Of a stretch of DNA of 64,000 bases, positions 53,641 to 64,000 are shown in pieces (position 1 is the stretch's first letter; each line of letters begins with the position of its first letter). The notes beneath the pieces are model-generated. The model did no database searches. It had not been told where the DNA came from and saw only the letters and a list, made by a program, of their open reading frames with translations. Source of the stretch: Chloranthus sessilifolius (taxonomy: Eukaryota; Streptophyta; Magnoliopsida; Chloranthales; Chloranthaceae); the NCBI GenBank assembly GCA_021018995.1, contig CM037586.1, positions 145,928,060-145,992,059 on the forward strand, read 5' to 3'. The position numbers and the translations under genes were made by a program.

Positions 53641-54607
53641 TCAACACTTAGTGAGATTGATGAAGTCCAAGCAATGCTTGAACTTCTTCTGTGTAACCGA
53701 TTTAGTCAATATATCTACTGCAATTTTTTTCTTATCAATCTTCTCAACTAATACTTCTTCATCTTCTATCATATCTCTAATAAAATGATACCGGACATCT
53801 ATATATTTTGTTCTAGTATAAAAAACTTGATTCTTTGCTAAGTAAATAGCACTCTGACTATCGCAAAAAATATTGATGCTCTCATATTCAACCTCACCAA
53901 ATTCACTGAACAACCCATTAAGCCATGAGGCTTCCTTAGCAACTTCTGTAGCCGCTATATACTCGGCCCCTTTAATTGACAGTGCAACTATCCCTTGAAG
54001 CATAGACTTCCAATTGATCGCTCAACCTGCCAAAACGAATACGTACCCTGTGGTAAACCTTTTTCTGTCAAGGTCACCAGCATAGTCAGAATCAGCGTAA
54101 CCGTAGAGATCCAACTCGCATGTATCTCTACCTTCAAACGTTAATTTATTTTTAATAGTACCTTTTAGATATCTAAATATTCATTTAATCGCAAGTCAAT
54201 TCTCTCTTCTCGGATTAGACATATACTTGCAAACCACACTCAAGGCATGTACTAAATCTTATTGTGTACTCACCATGGCATACATCAAACTCCCAATAAT
54301 ATTTGCTATATAGAATATTCTTCATGTATTCCCTTTCTGTATGTTTGGACGGACTCATCTTCTTTGTAAGTTTGAAATGCTCTCCCAGAAGAGTTGACAC
54401 CGACTTAACATCACTCATATTATACTTCTCAATGAGCCTTTGGATAGAAGTCTTTTGAATTAGCCAAAGCCTCTTATTTTTACGATCTCTCGTGATTTTC
54501 ATACCTAGAATCTTATTTGCAGAACCATGATCCTTTATCTCAAACTTCTGGCTCAATGTTCGCTTCAGCTTGTTGATTTCAACCTTACTTTTTATTACTA
54601 TCAGCAT
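53641..54607 (-). pseudogene. Copia reverse transcriptase end and RNase H, broken
   Basis: RVT_2-type text (LSQKFEIKDHGSANKILGMK, TSIQRLIEKYNMSD) at 54607-54215 and Copia RNase H (GAEYIAATEVAKEASWLNGL, IFCDSQSAIYLAKNQVFYTR, DVRYHFIRDMIE) at 54003-53641. It is the catalytic end of a Copia polyprotein. Confidence 0.85.
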
Positions 54608-56001
54608 ATCATCTTCATAGAGAATTAAAAAGATTCTCTTGAATTCGCAATATTCTTTTCAGTAGACCCAACAATCATACTGTCTCCTGTGATACCCTAT
54701 ACTTAGTATGTATGAATAAAACTTTCTATACCACTTCCTGGGTGTCTGTTTAAGACCGTATAAAAATTTCTTCAATCTGAAAATGAGCAATTCTGACCCT
54801 TCTGCTTCAAATCCTTTTGGTTATCTCATATAAATTTTTTCCTGAAAATCTCTATGGAGGAAAGTTATTTACGCATCCATTTGTTCTAGTTTTAGATCTT
54901 TCTAAGCAATCACGGCCAATAACGTATGAATCGATGTGTGCTTCGCAATCGGAGAGAATATCTCATTATAATCGATGCCCTTTGTCTAAGAGAACCCCTT
55001 TCCAACTAGTCTTTCTTTGAACATTAGATTTTATCTCTTATCACCTTCTTTCTTTCGAAAGATCCATGTACAACCGATGGCCCTCTTCCCTTTAGGAAGT
55101 TTCATGAGATCTCAAGTTTCATTTTTCAAAAGTGATTGTCAATTCTTCTTTCATAGCAAACTACCACTTTAATATATCGGTATCCACCCGAGCTTCTGAA
55201 ACTGTATTTGGTTCCCCATTCTCTGTGATAAGTATAAGTGTTAAAGAAATCATATCTTTAAACTTTTTAGGATGTTTCTTTGTCTTTTTTGACCTTCTCA
55301 GTATAGCTTGAATCAGAACAGGTACCTGGGACTGCAAGTCTTAAGAAACTGTGTCATCATGCTCTATTTCAGAGTCTTTATTATTTTTCTCATCTTGCTA
55401 ATGTCTTTCAACATCAACTTGTACTTTTGGTTCACTAGATGACTGAGGTTTATCTTTCACCTCTTTCATTGGAAACTCACCTTCATTGAAAGTAACATCT
55501 CTTTCAACTATCACTTTATGACATTATGTATCCCACAAAAGATAACTTTTATTCTTTCGCCATAAACAATCAAGACAAACTTTTTAAATTTTAGATCCAA
55601 TTTGGATTGTTCACTTCCCTGAAATAATGCATACGCGACACATTCAAATACCCTCAAGTGAGAGCAACTTCTTTATCTTCCATACCAAACCTCAGCTGCA
55701 ATTTTTGAGTTCAATGCCACTGATGGCGACCAATTGATCAAGTAATATGTTGTGCTCACTGCCTCTGCCTAAAGTTCGTGATTCAAGCATAAATGATTCA
55801 ACATACACCACATTTTTTCTAATAATATTCTATTCACATCTCGACTATGCAGCTTTATTAAGCATTTTCATAAATTATAAAGTGTCTAACAATCCCTTGA
55901 TTTTCATAGTTAGCCTTGAAATTTGTTGACAAATATTCTCCACTATTATCTTATATGAGAACCTTCACCTTTCTATCAGTTTATTTTTCAATCATACTAT
56001 A

Positions 56002-56290
56002 TCACTGTTTGACTTTCTGAAACACATCTGACTTATTCTTAATCGGATACACCCAAACTTTTCTGGAATAATCATCTATGAATGACACAAAGTAGTTTGC
56101 TCTACCTACTGAAGTGACTTTAGTCGATTTCCATGCATCTGAATGTATGTAATCAATCAGCCCTTTCGAAGTATTTTTTTCTGTAGAGAAACTTTCTTTT
56201 GCTTCCCGAAGAAGCAATCTTCACAAAATTTTAGTTTGCAAGTTTGAATATCAGAAGTCATCGTATTCTTTATGAGCTCTGTTAGCCCAC
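56002..56290 (-). pseudogene. Copia integrase N-terminal part, broken
   Basis: GLIDYIHSDAWKSTKVTSVG and YFVSFIDDYSRKVWVYPIKN carry the D of HSD and D-DYS landmarks of the Copia integrase core. A CxxC segment (CKLKFCEDCFFGKQ) precedes them. The part is cut at 56290. Confidence 0.8.
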
Positions 56291-57931
56291 TATAGACACC
56301 CAAATTTGGCCCGAGGCTCGATCGAAATACATTTCGAGAGAGGCGTGCCTCCAAGCTTTTGCTGGCATGTATGGAACCCTTCCAAACCCTTAGGAATCAT
56401 CCCAAAATCTTTAGAAATCATCCCAAACACTTAGGAATCAGTCATAGCCTTTCCAGACCTATTAGAACCCTTCTCGAGCACAATTCAAACTCCCGTGAAT
56501 AGCGGTTAGAAAGAGGAGTGCCAAAGTTTTTATAGATAGTTGCCCAACTTAAGGCATATACCATTAGAAAGTAGAGCTTCCCATCTTTATAATAAACTAA
56601 GAATCGCCTAATTTAGAGTTGTACATAAAAAATTATGGTGAAATGAAGATCGCAGATTATTGTAGGAAATTATAAAATTGGACTCATAGAGCTAGTTTCG
56701 AACCCTCCTGAGCAGTGATTAAAGAGAGCAATGCCAAAATTTACACAAACCTCTTTTAAAGTTGAATTATTTATCATTGGAAAGAGGACTTCCCCAGCTT
56801 TCCAATAAGCTAAAAATCGCCTCAATCAGAGTTATACATCAAAAGTTATGGTGAAATGAAGATTGTGGATTTATGCAGGAAATTGCAAAATCGGCTGGGC
56901 CCCTGCGGGTCTTCAACTTCCAACAGTTTGAGCCTGGTTTTCCTTCAAAAATGGCCAAAATTGACATTGGGGTTTTGACTTGTGGACCATCCCAAAGTCT
57001 GGGGTGTGTTTCTTTAGGACCCTAGTGACCCTATTAGCTTAGGTTATCTCCCTTTTACCATTCAAGTCACCACCCTATCATCTACCATTAAACCAAAATC
57101 CCTCTTCTCCAAGCTCTAGAAAACCCCAAAAATTTTAGATTGCCCATTACCTAATTGCTAACCCAATTAGGACTTTAACCCCTCACTAATCCTCCCTTTC
57201 TTTATAAATAGAGAGCCACCCTTCTTGCTTAGGGGTTGAGAATTTTGCCTAAGAGAAAAAGAGCTTAAGTGAGAAGATCTTTCTCCCTTTGGTGCACCAT
57301 CCCCATACAAATTTCAGAATTCAAAAACACCCTTTAGCCCTTAGTATTTCACTAAAAACCTCTAAGTTAGGTGTGTGTGATCCCCTAGCCTTCCTTCCCT
57401 ACCTCTTAGCTTCAGGCCTTAAAAGTTAGAAACTCATTCCATACCATACAAGCCTTCAAAAGCTCATCAAAGCATGCCAACGCAAGGCTCTCCTAAGGTG
57501 CTACAAGGGCCCGAGGGCTCCGGCTCTCTCCTTTCTTCTCTTATCTCTTCCTTAGCTCTTCCCATCCCCTTCATTTGTGTCGTTACGTCGCTGAATTTTC
57601 GGTAGGAACAGAGGGGCACAAATAGGATTTAGGGCCCATTTGGGCAAGAGGAAGCCATTTTCTTTTCTTTTCTTTTCTTTTTGTATTGGATATTAGTAGA
57701 GACCGCATTAAGTGGGTTGATCGGGTGTCTAACACCTTCCCGATCGATAACCAAAGCCCCTACCCAAGAGCCTTTGGTGTGGACCGGATTCAGAGTCATA
57801 TTGTTAACACTTTGGTGCTCATAAAATGAACTAGGTTTCCCGGGACACCAAAAGCTCCGGGTGGCGACTCTATATTTTTGTTAGCGAGCGCACCGCCGCA
57901 ACTGGATTGTCACAAATCCCACGGTTGCACA
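56291..57931 (+). repeat. 5' LTR of the Tat-type element
   Basis: About 1,640 bp, starting near TATAGACACCCAAATTTGG and ending GGTTGCACA. A TATA box (TATAAATAGAG, ~57203) and C/T-rich downstream sequence fit an LTR promoter. It contains a ~200-bp internal tandem duplication (about 56495-56690 and 56705-56895). Confidence 0.75.
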
Positions 57932-57933
57932 GA

Positions 57934-57950
57934 TGGCGACTCTGTTGGGG
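57934..57950 (+). promoter_or_regulatory. Primer-binding site of the Tat-type element
   Basis: TGGCGACTCTGTTGGGG lies two bases after the LTR end. It has the TGGCGAC-type sequence used in this group, presumably for an elongator tRNA. Confidence 0.7.
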
Positions 57951-58068
57951 ATAGCTTGTAGAGCTTCTCTTTAAAATTTGGCCCTTTATTTTTTATTTTA
58001 CTAACTATTTTTACTATTTTTTTTACTATTTTTTATTTTTCTCACCCCTACTTTTTCATCATTTACGA

Positions 58069-58243
58069 GTCGCCTTAGCCGATTGGCGGGCCTACATGCG
58101 TATTGTCCTTTAATTTCTTTATTTTTTCATCACTTTAGCGCCTTAGCAAATTGGCGGGCCTACTTATGCATTGTCTTTTAATTTCCTTTAAATTTTTATC
58201 ATTTAAAGTGTCTTAGTCAATTGGCGAGCCTACTGGTGCACTC
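58069..58243 (+). repeat. ~70-bp tandem repeat in the Tat-type leader
   Basis: Two units and a partial third share CGCCTTAGC(C/A)(G/A)ATTGGCGG, GCCTAC, GCATTGTC and TTTAATTTC blocks. The third is cut by the solo LTR insertion at 58249. Confidence 0.7.
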
Positions 58244-58248
58244 ATATC

Positions 58249-59811
58249 TGATGAGTAGTGAAATATGATGATATTTCACCCCTAGATACCTACATTTAGC
58301 TATCCGATGAAGGCTATCTGATAAGAATTATTAGATTTGAAGTGTTTCAGGTAAATACAAGCCAAGTACAGAAAACAGCCCAAGAATTCTGAAAATAATG
58401 TCAAAACACTGCAACTTTGGGTCATCGAGAACTTGATACGACTTGCAGCTCAATTTTGACCTTCAAGACGGCCTAATTATAAAATTTTCAAAATACAAAT
58501 GTTCTAGAGTTTTCTGTCATCTTTCTAACGGCATAATAATTGCCTCAATCCGAGTTCGGGACAGAAAGTTATGACCAAAATACCGAAGTAGTGTCTGATG
58601 CAAAGTTCGGCGGGAATTCACGAAAATCTAGGAGGTCGATGCATCGACCCTATTGGGTCGATTAATCAACCCTAAATTTTCGAGTTGGAACACCTCTGCG
58701 GCTGGGAAACTTCGGCTCTATTTAAAGCGGATCAAACACTTCGGAAAGGAGGAATTAGAGATAGGAATTAGAGGGAGGAAATTAGAGATAAAAATTAGAG
58801 ATAGATAATTAGAGAGTTAGTTTTGGCTTTTCTTTTCTAGAGTTTTTGGAGAGAATTTTTTAGAAGATTATTATTCATTATTATTATTTTTGATTTTAGA
58901 CTCCTCTTGGCATCTTTTCAAGAGTTCTTCTTTCTCCTTCTTCTAGGGTTCCATCTGGGTAGATTGTACCTAGGATTTGCATTATTTTTCCTTTACGTTC
59001 ATGAAAGCATAGATTGTATTTAGGAAAAGGCATTGTAAATAAAGATCTTTTGGAAGAAATAAAAAGAGGAATGGCTTTGAATGAACAAGGAGATCATACA
59101 CCAAAGATGAGCGGCTAAATCAGTTGATCGGGGAAGATGCGATCCCCAGATAAGTACCCTTATTTATGATTAATACCATAGTCAATTTATTGTCATCATG
59201 GAATCGTTTTGCTAAAAGTTTGTGTTATTAAAAATATATTGAATGCTTTGTTATGACCGTTGATTGCGCGTATCAACGGCTATAATCGCTAGATCTGGAC
59301 CTGCAGACTGATCTAGGCTGCAAAGCGATTATGTACTTACTGTTATGATTTAAACATCATGAGATACGCTATGCTTTTTACATGACTCATACCGCAATGA
59401 TAGGCTGAGTCATTATTTTTAGATAGGATATGCCGGATTTATGATCATATTTTATTACGAATCATCTCTATAGACGAATGATGGTGTGAATGATGCTTTA
59501 ATGAAACTGTAGGTTTTAATGGTAGAAAAGGGATACAAATCTGGGATAGCATATTCCTTGATCTTATTTAATTATTATTTTAGATTCATTGGTAATTAGT
59601 TGTTTAGATTAATTTATTTTTCTTGCATTTAGAAAAAGTGTGATAAATTTTGGTAAAATTGAATCTGCCCTTTAGTACTTCCTTAGGGAAGTTTTTAAAT
59701 CTCTGAAAGAATTAATTAAAATTCACATTTCCCTGTGGGTTCGACACCTTTGTTCTTGCCATACTGCAATAGATCTTGTGCACTTGCAAGGGTTACACTT
59801 AAAATCGATCA
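58249..59811 (+). repeat. Solo LTR nested in the Tat-type leader (Ty3/gypsy, possibly Athila-like; fossil)
   Basis: 1,563 bp starting TGATGAGTAGTG and ending AAAATCGATCA, with a perfect 5-bp duplication ATATC (58244-58248 and 59812-59816). The end region (CCCTGTGGGTTCGACACC, then CACTTGCAAGGGTTACACTT) resembles Athila-group LTR 3' ends; the lineage is tentative. No internal region remains. Confidence 0.85.
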
Positions 59812-59816
59812 ATATC

Positions 59817-60863
59817 CCAACAGCAGACGTCGGCCCGTAGTGGCGGCACGGGATCATCACCCCCGATCTTTGAACTAAAGAAAACTTTCAAAAAAAAAGA
59901 AAAGCTTTGCAAAAAAAATTAAAATTAAATCAAGAATAGGGAGTTTAATTAATTTGTTTTCACAGGGTAGATTTTTAAAAGGGTTGGGTTTAGGCACACA
60001 TACAACCACCCGGGTCTTTGTATGGCGGCAGCCCCTAGTGGTGATGATCCAGAAAAGTCTCAGCCTACCTAGTATCTGAGAAGGTGCTTGTGCAGGAGGT
60101 ATATCGGGTGGGTTCCCATTCCAAAGCTTAAAACTCTTAGAGAGCGCGCTAGCGAGTTATACCGAACTCAAATCCTTTAGGCGCGGTAGGAGAGAATCGA
60201 TCACAAAAAATAGCTCAGTTCCCGGAAGCCTAGCTTTCACAAAAACCAAAAAAAGAGACTCATTTCGGGTGTTGTTTGCTGCTGTCATATACATCTGGAG
60301 CCCCATTTTAGCCTGGCGCAGGTATTAGTTGCACCAGCTTTATATTCTAAATTTTTACCTTGGCACAACTAATAGTTGCGCTAGTCTTTAAAAAAGGGTC
60401 CTGCTACCTGGGCACATGTCTTAGTTGTGCCAAGTTTGTTCTAGACAGCTGCTGCCCGAATCTGTGGCCTTTGTCACCTCCCAAGTTCCCCTATTAGTGT
60501 GCTTAGTGCCTTGTTTGGGCCCCGCCTTCTCCGACACCCAATACGCCCCCGCCGGTCAAAAGAGGGCAACTTCTTTTTGGCTCATTCTGGGGGATCGGGT
60601 TGTTCGCCTCAATTTCCATGCCTTCAATAGATTGAAGGTTCTCCTTCGATTTTTTCAAAGTGCGTCGGAATTGTCGCCGCGGGTCTTGAATTAGGGTACA
60701 AGAGCCACCCGAAAAGGGAATTCCAAGGCCTCAGAACCTTTGTTTTTCAAAAACTTTTTTCTAAAAACCAAAAATAAAAAAGTAAATCAAAACCCAAAAA
60801 AAAAAAGTTTGTGGTGCCGGCACAACGGCATCATATTGCCCTCCACCACCCCGTAAGGGAAGA
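59817..60863 (+). other. Leader of the Tat-type element, resumed after the solo LTR
   Basis: It contains GTATGGCGGCAGCCCCTAGT and GGTGATGATCC phrases like those in Tat/Ogre leaders. The short open frame at 60425-60694 has no domain I recognise. Confidence 0.5.
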
Positions 60864-62420
60864 ATGAGGAGGATTTTTGGACCTTATCCAAGGCGCCCTT
60901 ACCCAACCCGTTCCCATAGAATGTCGTGGGTAGTGGACCCGGCTTATGCCGATCCCGACTCATCCCCGCCACATTCTCCAACCAACTCCCATTCGGGAGA
61001 AGTTTTTTCCACCATCCCCCTCACCCAATCATCCTTTGCCGTTACCGGCCCGTTTGGCGCCCCCATTTTTCCAACCACTACCCCTCAAAATATCCAAAAT
61101 CCAACCTCCCATTCTCCATCTTTTGCCCAAGCCATGCCCATACCAAATCCAACTAATTTCCCATCCACATCCATACAAGACCCAAACCCATTCTCCCAAT
61201 CCACATCCATGCCCCATTTCCCATCTTCCTCCTATACGCCCGATCCACCCACATTCACATACACCACTTTCGCCCTATCCAACCCCCACAAATCCCCCCA
61301 TCTACTCGGGTCATGCCTATTTTTACCAGGGCCATGCCCTATTTTTTTCAAGCATCCACACCCCACCAATCATCATTCCTAAACATCCCTACCTTCCCCT
61401 TTCCCAATACCCCCTCTCATCCACCCCATGTCCCACCACCTACCATGGCCGTGCCTGATCATACCGGAGCCATGCCCAATTTTTCCTCCACCCCCCCCCA
61501 CCTACATCTCATCACCCCTTAAACCCACCGTCCACATCCGATCCCCCTTTCATGGCCATGATGAAGGAAATGTTTCAAGCCTCCTTCTCATGGAAGGCTT
61601 TCCAAAATACCTCCATGCCCATGAACCCATCTCATACTAGCCCGTCTCCATGCCTCACTCCCCCATAACCCCCATCAACCTCCCATAATCGACACCACCC
61701 AAACCCCCATTACCCACTTACCCCAAGGCCCCATGGCCCAACCTCCCACTACACATACACCGCAAGGCCCAATGGCTCAATCTCCAACCTCCCACATGCC
61801 CCAAGGCCCATTGCCTTTTTTCAGGGCCCAATGGCCCAATACCCTACCACCCAAACCTACCAAGGGCCCATGGCCCAGACCCATCAAGGGCCCATAGCCT
61901 AGACTCACCAAGGGCCCATGGCCTAGACCCATCAAGGGCCCATGGCCCAAACCTACCAAGGGCCCATGGCCCAAAATGACCAAGGCTTCATAGCCCAAAC
62001 CCCACACTCATACCTTCCACAATACCACCAACATTTCACCCAACCTTCACAGCCGGGTCAAACCCATGCCGTACCCCAAACCCAATTTTCCCATGGCCCC
62101 ACACCCCAAGGCCATCTCCAAACCTTCCCCCATATCCAATGGCCCCATCAGGCCCCACCCCAAAACCAAACTTCCATTTATCCTATCACCCAACAAACCT
62201 TTCCTCACCCCCAATGGGCTCACCCAACTCTCACTCATGTCATTCCCATCCAACCCGTACAACACCCACAAGAGAATCCCGCCCTCGCTGCACATTATGC
62301 CGACCAGCAGTATGAGAAAAACAAGATTAGGAACAACGGGGCATATGTCGAGGCATTGACCAATCTTAACCCTCCTCCCATAACTGCCAATCCCTTGGTG
62401 GCCCAGAGTGAAGTCTAACT
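60864..62420 (+). pseudogene. Pro/Gln/His-rich ORF1-like region of the Tat-type element, broken
   Basis: Low-complexity coding-like sequence (for example FPSTSIQDPNPFSQSTSMPH and FPHIQWPHQAPPQNQ), then a more normal tail (AAHYADQQYEKNKIRN) before gag. The Tat/Ogre group is known for an extra ORF at this place. It includes a minisatellite at 61850-61990. Function unknown. Confidence 0.6.
61850..61990 (+). repeat. ~24-bp coding-type minisatellite (CAAGGGCCCATGGCC)
   Basis: About six units of CAAGGGCCCATGGCC(C/T)A plus AC(C/T)CA(T/C), reading as QGPMAQ-like peptide repeats in the ORF1-like region. Related single units occur from 61690 on. Confidence 0.8.
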
Positions 62421-62496
62421 AACGGCCGAGAAAGCAGCCCTTGTATCAAAAAAGTCAGAGCAGTTGAAAGAATAGTTGGACAAAATATAAAAGCAG

Positions 62497-63778
62497 TTGA
62501 TAAAAATGGGTGGTGCTGAAATCCACGGCACGGACTTCACAGATTTATGCTTGTTCGTTGAGGTCCCCTTGCCTCCCAAATTTAAAATGTCAGCCTTCGA
62601 CAAATATAATGGCACCGGTAATCCTATTGCACACCTGAAGTCCTACTGTGGGGACATGTGCCTATACGGATGGGACGAAAGACTACTAATAAAAGTCTTT
62701 CAGAAGAGCCTAACAGGTCTGGCCCTGAGGTGGTTCACATCCTTGGAACCCTCAATGATGAAGACGTGGAAAGATTTGATGCACCTCTTTCAAGAACAAT
62801 ATGTCTACAACATAGACATTGAGCCGTGTAAGTCAGATTTAGCCCGTCTAAGGCAGAATCCGAACAAACCTTCAACGATTATCTAGGCGGTGGAGAGCAC
62901 TAGCAGCTCAGCTCGGAAACAGAATACCTGATGATGAGCAGATAGAGATGATTTCAAAGAATACTCTGCCAGTGATCTCTGACTTTTTGGTGTATCAGCA
63001 GCAGTCCAGCTTTATCGATCTGGTAAGAAATGCTAATCGATGTGAGGATGCCATCAGGGAGGGTCGTCTGAATAAGAACATACCAAGTGGACCTAGTGGA
63101 GTTAGGAGGTTTTCAGAGCAGAAGAACGAGAAGAGAACAGGGGCCGATGTCCAGAACATTGCCAATACCAGGCCCAATAATAATACAACCCCGTTTCAAT
63201 TTCAGGCAGCCCTACTAGCACCAGTTAGAATTAAGCAAATGCAGAGAATAGGGAATGGGCAAGGAATGCAAATGACTCCGGAGCAGAGGAGAGCCCGCTA
63301 TGATCGAGTTTTTACACCTCTGGGGCAATCATTGAGTGTACTTCTACCTCTGTTAGTGGAAAAAAGATTAATCACTATTCGTCAACCGCAACCTCCTCCC
63401 CATCAGATCCCAAAGAACTACGACCCAAATACCCACTGCAATTTTCATCGGGGTCTGGGTCACCCAACTGATCGCTGGTTCCCATTGAAGCATGCAATCC
63501 AAGATTTGATCGATGCCGGAAAAATCATCCCCCCTGCACCTTCTCAGCACGTGAATATTCACCAGGTGCCACTACCCCCACATCCTATCGGAGGAGCAGG
63601 TCCCAGACCCACCGTTGGAATGGTAGAAAATGAAGAGGAGCTTGAGTTTGACCCATCCGATTACATCAGTGATCGGGAGAGTTATGTGGCATCGTTGTCA
63701 AGGAATACTGAAGAAAGGAATATCGAGGTAATTGAACCCCTGAATTTGTCAGATTATTTCCCCAACCCAACTCTGTAA
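62497..63778 (+). pseudogene. gag of the Tat-type element, broken
   Basis: Conserved gag text: PPKFKMSAFDKYNGTGNPIA, HLKSYCGDMCLYGWDERLL, LALRWFTSLEPSMMKTW and LMHLFQEQYVYNIDIEPCK, then after a break the ANRCEDAIREGRLNKN segment. A degenerate zinc-knuckle-like region (HCNFHRGLGHPTDRWFPLKH) is near 63450. A Pro-rich continuation runs to the window end. Confidence 0.82.
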
Positions 63779-64000
63779 ATTGAACCCTTAGATCTAAGGG
63801 CATACTTTCCATCACCCACCCCCGTCAATTATGTGCACATAAATGCATATCAGCCATACACCACCAACCCCGCCAATTACCTAATAAACTATCAGGCCCC
63901 CAATCCTACACCCGCACCCGTCAGTTATCCATGGCCTGTGCCCATCCCATGGCCCCTAATTCAGCCACCGGCAAACTCCACCCCGGTCAATTACCTAACG

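Larger units (their letters stand above)
52868..56290 (-). mobile_element. Copia element, 3' part (fossil), interrupted by a Tat-type element
   Basis: On the minus strand, from right to left: a GAG-pre-integrase/integrase part (about 56290-56002, CEDCFFGKQKK and DYSRKVWVYPIKNKSDVF), a decayed linker, reverse transcriptase (including 54607-54215), RNase H (54003-53641), polypurine tract and 3' LTR. It is cut at 56290 by the LTR of another element, so gag, its primer site and the 5' LTR are outside the window. Broken, with many breaks. Confidence 0.85.
56291..64000 (+). mobile_element. Tat/Ogre-type Ty3/gypsy element, 5' part (fossil; runs off the window)
   Basis: Order: 5' LTR (56291-57931), primer-binding site, long leader interrupted by a solo LTR, a Pro-rich ORF1-like region (about 60864-62420), and gag (about 62497-63778). 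It then continues past 64000. The extra ORF upstream of gag and the TGGCGACTC primer site are typical of the Tat/Ogre group. The coding parts are broken in several places. It sits inside the Copia element at 52868-56290. Confidence 0.8.

Overview
This is a gene-poor stretch of a flowering-plant nuclear genome. The evidence is a chloroplast-targeted small heat-shock protein gene with a GT-AG intron, a plant-specific PADRE/DUF4228 gene, fragments of BEL1-like homeobox, RuvB-like 1 and anthranilate synthase genes, and dense nested plant transposons (MULE, CACTA, PIF/Harbinger, LINE, SINE, TRIM, Copia, Tekay-type and Tat-type Ty3/gypsy). I cannot name the species. Only two host genes look whole: HSP21 (1560-2410, minus) and the DUF4228 gene (46725-47297, minus).

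Layout. 1-1025: a near-perfect 0.47-kb hairpin between direct repeats. 1560-2700: HSP21 and a promoter with heat-shock elements. 2981-13476: a 10.5-kb Mutator-like element (MULE) with 40-bp terminal inverted repeats. It carries convergent genes: a multi-exon ULP1-type protease gene with a DUF1985 block (plus) and a mudrA-type transposase gene (minus). Its introns and spacers hold about 22-bp arrays built on ATCGATATCGA. 13477-30029: nested fossils. A Copia remnant contains a LINE 3' end, and the LINE is split by a 13.2-kb Tekay-type Ty3/gypsy element (14605-27801) with 2.9-kb LTRs full of GATCGATC arrays. 30030-33240: CACTA debris and three host-gene fragments in one orientation, two of them fused. 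33597-36244: a solo LTR with a perfect 5-bp target duplication. 38487-40626: a PIF/Harbinger-type non-autonomous element built largely from TTGAC/GTCAA motifs. 41-52 kb: MITEs, a SINE, TRIM-like elements, a long-TIR foldback and the DUF4228 gene. 52868-64000: a Copia element interrupted by a Tat-type Ty3/gypsy element that runs off the window. That element itself contains a solo LTR with a perfect target duplication.

How the parts work together. The two host genes are independent: one is a plastid chaperone, the other a probable stress-responsive small protein. In the MULE, transposase and ULP1-like protease would have formed one transposon unit, but both genes are decayed. The most unusual feature is that unrelated elements (the MULE, the Tekay-type LTRs, the PIF-like element) each carry their own expanded arrays of short palindromic motifs. 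In the MULE four of the seven arrays lie inside introns of one gene.

Limits: everything was read by eye. Repeat boundaries are good to a few bases where a target duplication is stated and otherwise to tens of bases. Percent identities are hand estimates on the stretches compared.
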